A stretch of DNA of 64,000 nucleotides from CADEEN01 sp040384625 (GTDB lineage: Bacteria; Pseudomonadota; Gammaproteobacteria; Burkholderiales; Burkholderiaceae_C), in contig JAZKIW010000028.1 of assembly GCA_040384625.1 (NCBI GenBank), positions 19,933 to 83,932 of the forward strand, written 5' to 3'. Shown here piece by piece: positions 59,386 to 64,000 of the stretch; within the stretch, counting starts at the first letter, position 1, and every line of letters starts with the position of its first letter. The notes under the pieces are model-generated. The model ran no database searches. It saw only the letters and a list, made by a program, of their open reading frames with translations, and was not told the origin of the DNA. Position numbers and translations under genes: made by a program.

Positions 59386-60902
59386 GCGCCGTCCTTCAGG
59401 AGACGCACGGTCTGCCGCAGCACCTCGCCGATGATGGCCAGTGCGCCGTCGATCGCTGCCGCGTCGAAGGCGCCATAACCGATGATCAGGCCATTGCCGT
59501 GGCTAGGGTCGATGCAGCTCGACGACAGGGAGACCGCGATCACACCTGCGTTGCGTATGCGGCGCACCACCTCCCGGTCGGGGACGTCGGCGGGCAGATG
59601 CAGGCAGGCATGGGTGCCGCTGTCCAGGGGCCCGAGTCGAACCCAGGGCGGCAGGTGCTTGGCGCAGCTCTCGCGCAGCGCATCGCGCCGCGTGCGCACA
59701 ACCTGGCGCAGGTTGCGCAGGTGCGCATTCAAATGCCCTTCTTCGATGAACCAAGTCAGCGCCAGCTGCAGGGCGGTGTTGGTGTGGTCACCGAGCAGGC
59801 CGCGCATGGCCACGAAGACGTCCGACAGACGTTCGGACACCACGAGATAGGCGACCCGCAGGGACGGGTACATGATGCCTTCGAGCGTGCCCATCATCAG
59901 CACCCGGTCGTTGACATCCATCGACTGCAGGCTGGCCGGGTGTTGTCTGTCGTGCGTGATCTCGTCGTTGAAGTTGCCTTCGATGATCCAGGCGCCGCTC
60001 TGGTCGGCCCATTGCATCAGCTGCTCGAGGCGTTGCGTGGTGGTGCGCACGCCGAGCGGGTACTGCGTCACGGGGTGGAAGTACACCGCCGCGGCATCCG
60101 GCGCCAGCGCGCGCCCCGCGGCCACATCCAGGCCTTCACTGTCGAGCGGCACCCCCACCACCTGGGCGCGCAGCACCTGGAACAGGGTCACCATGCTGGT
60201 GTGTCCGGGGTCTTCGAGCCAGACCTTGTCGCCCGGCTCGAGCAGTACCCGAGTGATCAACTCCATCGCGTGCAGCGGGCTGTTCACCACCAGGACCTGG
60301 CGTGCGCTCACCGCCATGCCTCGCACCAGGGAAAGGTGGCGGGCGATGGCTTCGCGCAGGCGCGGCAGGCCGGCGGCAGCGCCATAGGTCAGGTGGTCGC
60401 GATAGGCCTCCGTGTGGGCGCGGGTGATCAGCTTGCGCCAAACATCCAGCGGGAACTGGTCGAGCGTCGGTGCACGAGGGAACAGCGGCTGCTCGGCCAG
60501 CATCACCACCGGTACCTCGCTGCGCTGCGGCTTGCCGAGGTAGACGGAAAATCTTTCGAGCACCTGTTGCGCCGAGCGGCTGATCGGGCGCATCACCGGC
60601 ACGGTCGAGCCCGCTTTGGTCAGCGTGGCAGCGCCCGCGCTCACATAGGTGCCATCGCCGACGCGCCGCTCGACCAGGCCCTCCTGCTGCAGTTGCGCGA
60701 GCGCTTCGTCGACGGCACCGCGCGTGAAACCCCATTCGGCCGCCAGTTGCCGCGACGACGGCAGGCGCGTGCCCGGCAGCAGGCTGCTGTCGCGGATGGC
60801 ATCGACCAGAGCGCAGTAGGCCAGCACGCGACGCGACACGCGTGCACCGCGCGCACCGCTTGAAGGGGCGGCGATCATCACTCCCAGGGCGCGTTTGACC
60901 AC
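59358..60902 (-). CDS. MocR-type regulator lacking the PLP-anchoring residues
   Basis: A 514-residue fusion of an N-terminal GntR winged helix (about 20-90: LPGTRLPSSRQLAAEWGFTR, GTYV) and an aminotransferase-like domain. MocR proteins normally bind PLP through a lysine in GTFSK, and through Asp and Tyr of the EDDYDSEFR block. Here GTFSK reads GTLEG (Gly342), and the block reads EGNFNDEI, with Asn310 for Asp and Phe311 for Tyr. All three contacts are therefore lost. The fold looks intact, so it may sense another ligand or act as a structural regulator. It is convergent with the second OmpR-type gene. Confidence 0.85.
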   Translation of the reverse strand: MVKRALGVMIAAPSSGARGARVSRRVLAYCALVDAIRDSSLLPGTRLPSSRQLAAEWGFTRGAVDEALAQLQQEGLVERRVGDGTYVSAGAATLTKAGSTVPVMRPISRSAQQVLERFSVYLGKPQRSEVPVVMLAEQPLFPRAPTLDQFPLDVWRKLITRAHTEAYRDHLTYGAAAGLPRLREAIARHLSLVRGMAVSARQVLVVNSPLHAMELITRVLLEPGDKVWLEDPGHTSMVTLFQVLRAQVVGVPLDSEGLDVAAGRALAPDAAAVYFHPVTQYPLGVRTTTQRLEQLMQWADQSGAWIIEGNFNDEITHDRQHPASLQSMDVNDRVLMMGTLEGIMYPSLRVAYLVVSERLSDVFVAMRGLLGDHTNTALQLALTWFIEEGHLNAHLRNLRQVVRTRRDALRESCAKHLPPWVRLGPLDSGTHACLHLPADVPDREVVRRIRNAGVIAVSLSSSCIDPSHGNGLIIGYGAFDAAAIDGALAIIGEVLRQTVRLLKDGAYQQAGENR

Positions 60903-61014
60903 CTTGCACTCCGGCTGCGGAACTCAGTCTAGGTGGCGGGGCGGCGGCGGCGCCGTCGCGGCAAGGCCACTTGCGACGAAGCACGGTTTTGTGGCCATCA
61001 ACGGCGACGGGGGA
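60903..61014. other. Gap upstream of the MocR-type gene
   Basis: GC-rich non-coding sequence between the MocR start and the stop of the DUF1579-like gene; it should hold the MocR promoter. No clear -10/-35 pair, palindrome or small gene is visible. Confidence 0.3.
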
Positions 61015-61542
61015 TCAGCGCTGCGGGACGTAGCGGCCATCGAAGGCAGTGGTCCAGGTGCGGCCCTCGTCGCTCGAGCTCTGCCACCATTGCCGCACCG
61101 CGCCATCGGGCAACGGAGTCCAGCTGATGCGATGGCGCAGCGTGGCACCTGGCGTGCTGCCGGGCTGGCTGCCCGCCAGCACCATGCGCGGGCCTTCGCG
61201 CGCACCGGACAGGCGCAGCATGCCGCCCTGGTTGTCGACCCAGTGCTGGTGCCACTGGCGCGTCTCTGGGTCCCAGCTGTTCAGGCTGGTGCCGCTGAAG
61301 CCACCGCTGCCGCGCCAGCGTTCCTGCAGGGCACAACCCCCGTCGATGGCCTCGATAACGTTCTCGCCGGCCTTTTTGCCATCCGGATTGAACACGTCCC
61401 AGCGCCCGATCCAGAAGTCGAACTGGCGATGCTCGGCAGACTGGCAAGGCGCAGCGGCGGCTGCCGGCGCCGCATCCTGGGCCCACGCACCCGCTATGCA
61501 GGTGGCCACCGACGCACTGAAGCAACAGATCCGATGATTCAT
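61015..61542 (-). CDS. Secreted DUF1579-like protein
   Basis: A 175-residue exported protein with a signal peptide (1-21, ending GAWAQ). The mature part starts with an alanine-rich linker then the family-like pattern FDFWIGRWDVFNPDGKKAG, and later GGCALQERW. This motif marks the DUF1579-type superfamily of small, probably lipocalin-like secreted proteins with no known function. It is isolated between two regulators. Confidence 0.75.
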   Translation of the reverse strand: MNHRICCFSASVATCIAGAWAQDAAPAAAAAPCQSAEHRQFDFWIGRWDVFNPDGKKAGENVIEAIDGGCALQERWRGSGGFSGTSLNSWDPETRQWHQHWVDNQGGMLRLSGAREGPRMVLAGSQPGSTPGATLRHRISWTPLPDGAVRQWWQSSSDEGRTWTTAFDGRYVPQR

Positions 61543-61611
61543 GCAGCGAGGCTAGCGGCCGCGTGCTGGCCCTGGGTGCGGAAGTTGCGCCTTTGCGTAT
61601 GGGCCAGCCCG

Positions 61612-62505
61612 TCAGGCTCTGTCCGCCGGAAACCGCTTCAGCGCCCGGGCCAGCGCAAAGCGGCTGCCAAAGCCACAGTGCTGCGCAACGGCTTCCCGGT
61701 CGGGGTTGCCCCGGGCCAGCTCGCGTCGCGCCACCATGGCGCGCTTGCGCAGCAGGTAGGCGTAGGGCGTGAGACCGTGCAAGGCACGGAAGTGGCGCAC
61801 GAAGTGGTAGCGCGAAAGGCAGGCCACGCCGGCCATCGCGTCGAGGGCGAGGGGCTGACTGTGGCAGGTGTCGATGAAATCGGCCGCCAGGTGAAGGCGG
61901 CGCTCGAGCTCGATGGCCGTTCGTCGCCGCGGCGCCGGGGGGGCAGCAACGCCACCGTCCTGCAACATGGCTGCCACCAGAAGGAACGACTGCTGCTCGA
62001 GCCAATCCTGGTCGCGCTCGCCCTCCAGCACCGCGCGTCGCAAGGCATGCACCCGTTGCGACACCGCCCCGCCGTGCCGGCGCAGGTGCTCGGCGAACTC
62101 GACATGGCGAAGGGGCGCCGGGTCGGGCGTCTCGAGCGCGCGCGCCACGGGCATGGCGAGCGCCGCAGCAACCTCTTGTTGCAGGCTTGGGCGAAAGAAG
62201 ATCGAAAACGAGGCCGTCGGCCGCTGCGACTTGATTTCGCTACCGTAGGCCCGCCCTTCATTCAGGATCAGCCAGTGGTCGTCGTCGACCGCCACTTCGC
62301 GTTCGCGCAGGAAGTAGCGCTCGCGCCCGCCCCAGGCGGCCTTGATGGAGAGGGTCTGGGTGTGCGTGCCGTAGCAGACATCCTTGCTGCTACCGCAAAC
62401 GAGGTGGGTCTCGCGACCCCAGCGCGCATAGAAGCGCTGCCGGAAGGCGGCATTGGCAGCGGTCAGCGGCCGCGGCGGCAGGTCCGGCATTGAGTCGAAG
62501 ATCAT
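61612..62505 (-). CDS. AraC family transcriptional regulator
   Basis: A 297-residue AraC/XylS-type regulator. The N-terminal part holds a cupin-like ligand domain (about 10-120) and the C-terminus two helix-turn-helix units (about 205-292: LDAMAGVACLSRYHFVRHFRALHG, AVAQHCGFGSRFALARALKRF). The ATG at 62505 is divergent from, and 19 bases from, the beta-hydroxylase gene, which is thus a likely target. Confidence 0.88.
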   Translation of the reverse strand: MIFDSMPDLPPRPLTAANAAFRQRFYARWGRETHLVCGSSKDVCYGTHTQTLSIKAAWGGRERYFLREREVAVDDDHWLILNEGRAYGSEIKSQRPTASFSIFFRPSLQQEVAAALAMPVARALETPDPAPLRHVEFAEHLRRHGGAVSQRVHALRRAVLEGERDQDWLEQQSFLLVAAMLQDGGVAAPPAPRRRTAIELERRLHLAADFIDTCHSQPLALDAMAGVACLSRYHFVRHFRALHGLTPYAYLLRKRAMVARRELARGNPDREAVAQHCGFGSRFALARALKRFPADRA

Positions 62506-62524
62506 GTTTGCATGAAAGGGACGA

Positions 62525-63553
62525 ATGCAGCCATCAACCAGTACCCCGACGCAACCCGCCTCACCCGTCGCATGGTTGGCGCTGGGCGATCAGCGCGAGC
62601 AGCGCGGCGAACGTCTGGCCGCCCTGCAGGCCTGGTTCCGTGCTGTGACCTCGGCGCAACTCGCCGGCCAGTGGCTCGATTCTGCATCCACGCCGCCTGA
62701 GTTGCTCGACTCGGTGCTGCGCGCCATCGAGCAGGTGCGGCTGCGCCGCCGCGAGCTCTACTTCGGCGCCTACGAAGACCTGCGCCAGGCCTTCGGTGCG
62801 ACAGCGCTGGCGCGCGTCGACCATGCGCTGTCGGCGCACCTGCGCGAGCGCGATCGTTCGCCGTCCGATGCCCGACAGCGGCCGCGCTTCTTCTACTTTC
62901 CCGAGTTGCCGAGCCGCCCCTACCTCGACCCCTTCAGTCAGCCCTGGGCGGCCAGCCTGCAGGAGGGCTTCGCCGCCATTCGCGACGAAGCCATCGAACT
63001 GCTGCGCCAGGACCAACCTTCTTTCGAAGACTTCATCCGCGTGCGCAAGGGCGACCGGATCGAGAACTACCTGGCCGGCGCCAGCCCGACCTGGGAGGCC
63101 TTCTTCTTCTACCGTCACGGCAAGCGCTTCGACGCCAACCATGGGCGATGCCCCCGGACCAGCCGGATTCTGGAGTCGATCGAACTCTGCAGCATCGCCG
63201 ACCATGCGCCGGAAATCTGCTTCTCGATCCTCAAGCCCGGCACCCACATCCTGCCCCATTACGGCGTGACCAATGTGCGCAGCGTGATGCACCTGCCCTT
63301 GCTGGTGCCTGCCGACTGCGCCCTGAACCTGCTCGGTGCCGGCGAACACCATTGGCGCGAAGGCGAACTGGTGATGTTCGACGACACCTATCAGCACGAA
63401 GCCTGGAATCGCTCCACCGAGATCCGGGTCATCCTGCTGATGGACTGCTGGAACCCCTTGCTGACGCCGGTCGAGAGGCGGGCGGTGTCACAGCTGATCG
63501 AGACGATCGGGGCCGTGCACCGCGCCGCACGCGCGACGGGTCAGAACTTGTAG
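62525..63553 (+). CDS. Aspartyl/asparaginyl beta-hydroxylase family protein
   Basis: A 342-residue Fe(II)/2-oxoglutarate-dependent oxygenase. An N-terminal helical region (1-110) is followed by the Asp_Arg_Hydrox domain. The histidine pair that binds iron is at about 245 (HILPHYGVTN) and 291 (YQHEAWNRS), with a likely 2-oxoglutarate arginine in STEIRVILLMDCW. Relatives include the LpxO lipid-A hydroxylase and BlpA-type amino-acid hydroxylases. It is divergent from an AraC gene and its end overlaps the TonB receptor gene by 13 bases. Confidence 0.88.
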   Translation: MQPSTSTPTQPASPVAWLALGDQREQRGERLAALQAWFRAVTSAQLAGQWLDSASTPPELLDSVLRAIEQVRLRRRELYFGAYEDLRQAFGATALARVDHALSAHLRERDRSPSDARQRPRFFYFPELPSRPYLDPFSQPWAASLQEGFAAIRDEAIELLRQDQPSFEDFIRVRKGDRIENYLAGASPTWEAFFFYRHGKRFDANHGRCPRTSRILESIELCSIADHAPEICFSILKPGTHILPHYGVTNVRSVMHLPLLVPADCALNLLGAGEHHWREGELVMFDDTYQHEAWNRSTEIRVILLMDCWNPLLTPVERRAVSQLIETIGAVHRAARATGQNL

Positions 63554-64000
63554 CTGAAGTTGGCGTAGAACATGCGGCCGCGAGAGTCGTAGAAGCGGTC
63601 GTCGAAGCCGAACTGCTGCCCGCGACCCAGGCCTCCGTTCGAGATCGACAGCGGCGGCTTGGTGTCGAAGACATTGATCGCGCCCACCGTGAGCTGCATG
63701 TCCTTGCGCAGCGCCCAGCTCGACTGCCAATCGAAAGTCAGGTGCTCAGGAACCTTCACGCGGATGTCTTCTGTTCCGGTCACGTTACCGGCGCCATCGA
63801 GCACCTCGGCGGTCACTTCCTGGTCAAGATAGCCCGAGCGCATGTTGATGACACCCGAGTGGGTCCAGTTGCCCGTCCTCAGCGTCGTGGTCCAGGCGGC
63901 CTGCCAACGGAATGTCGGATACCCGAGTTCGGCGAAGTTGCCGATCGCCGAGAAGTACGGCCCGTTCTTGTTCAACTGAACCGCCTCGCGGATCATGTAG
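63541..64000 (-). CDS. TonB-dependent receptor, C-terminal fragment cut by window edge
   Basis: The frame is open to the window edge; the ATG at 63996 is internal. The visible 150 or so residues are a beta-barrel end with alternating strands, NVFDTKPPLS near the last turns and a terminal phenylalanine (FYANFSYKF), typical of outer-membrane barrel insertion signals. The plug domain and most of the barrel lie outside. Ligand cannot be judged; its partner gene, a beta-hydroxylase, overlaps at the 3' end. Confidence 0.85.
   Translation of the reverse strand, partial: YMIREAVQLNKNGPYFSAIGNFAELGYPTFRWQAAWTTTLRTGNWTHSGVINMRSGYLDQEVTAEVLDGAGNVTGTEDIRVKVPEHLTFDWQSSWALRKDMQLTVGAINVFDTKPPLSISNGGLGRGQQFGFDDRFYDSRGRMFYANFSYKF

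Overview
The window is GC-rich DNA (60-75% G+C in the lines I counted by hand) with dense genes, many ATGA/GTGA stop-start overlaps, and gene neighbourhoods typical of Burkholderiales (beta-proteobacteria, perhaps the Rubrivivax/Leptothrix/Methylibium side). The pointers are gcvTHP-sdaA, amgK divergent from lptD-surA-rsmA, suhB divergent from trmJ-cysE, a gltIJKL uptake operon, and a PA2779/PA2778 pair. No rRNA, tRNA, CRISPR array, transposase or prophage gene was recognised. The left edge cuts gcvT and the right edge cuts a TonB-dependent receptor.

Layout. 1-5.4 kb: glycine cleavage (gcvT, H, P) and L-serine dehydratase, a glycine-to-pyruvate route. 5.4-7.1 kb: K+/H+ antiporter. 7.2-12.8 kb: amgK (peptidoglycan recycling), then lptD, surA and rsmA (outer-membrane biogenesis and rRNA methylation) with pdxA missing between surA and rsmA. 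12.8-20.4 kb: a DedA protein, mutL, a cyclodeaminase with its Lrp-type regulator, a lipoprotein hydrolase, rluF, and the PA2778/PA2779 pair. 20.4-26.9 kb: drug-efflux MFS, miaA, and an overlapping ABC ATPase-permease-AttH unit. 26.9-30.5 kb: diguanylate cyclase, ABC exporter, thyA. 30.6-31.15 kb: a GFA-family gene directly behind an attC-like site. 31.3-35.4 kb: gltIJKL and a LysR gene. 35.4-40.6 kb: Atm1-type exporter, thioesterase, an ArsR-SRPBCC-DUF4287 trio, a small oxidase-like membrane protein and an SGNH hydrolase. 40.6-47.5 kb: a fatty-acid beta-oxidation operon with a TetR regulator and a perfect palindromic operator. 47.6-52.2 kb: LysE exporter, HNH nuclease, glycine-zipper lipoprotein, chalcone-isomerase-like protein, VOC protein, cysE, trmJ. 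52.3-57.6 kb: suhB, a hydrolase, mutS, and the proteasome-like Anbu. 57.7-64 kb: an accessory-looking stretch with two OmpR-type regulators whose receiver domains are decayed in different ways, a MocR-type regulator lacking all the PLP-anchoring residues, a secreted protein, an AraC regulator, an Asp/Asn beta-hydroxylase and the TonB receptor.

Most of the window is housekeeping. The parts most worth a second look are the attC-like site with its putative cassette gene (31 kb), the regulator cluster with degenerate sensing domains (57.7-60.9 kb), the mutS-Anbu coupling, and several overlapping or leaderless-looking starts. All calls come from reading the sequence; no database search was run.
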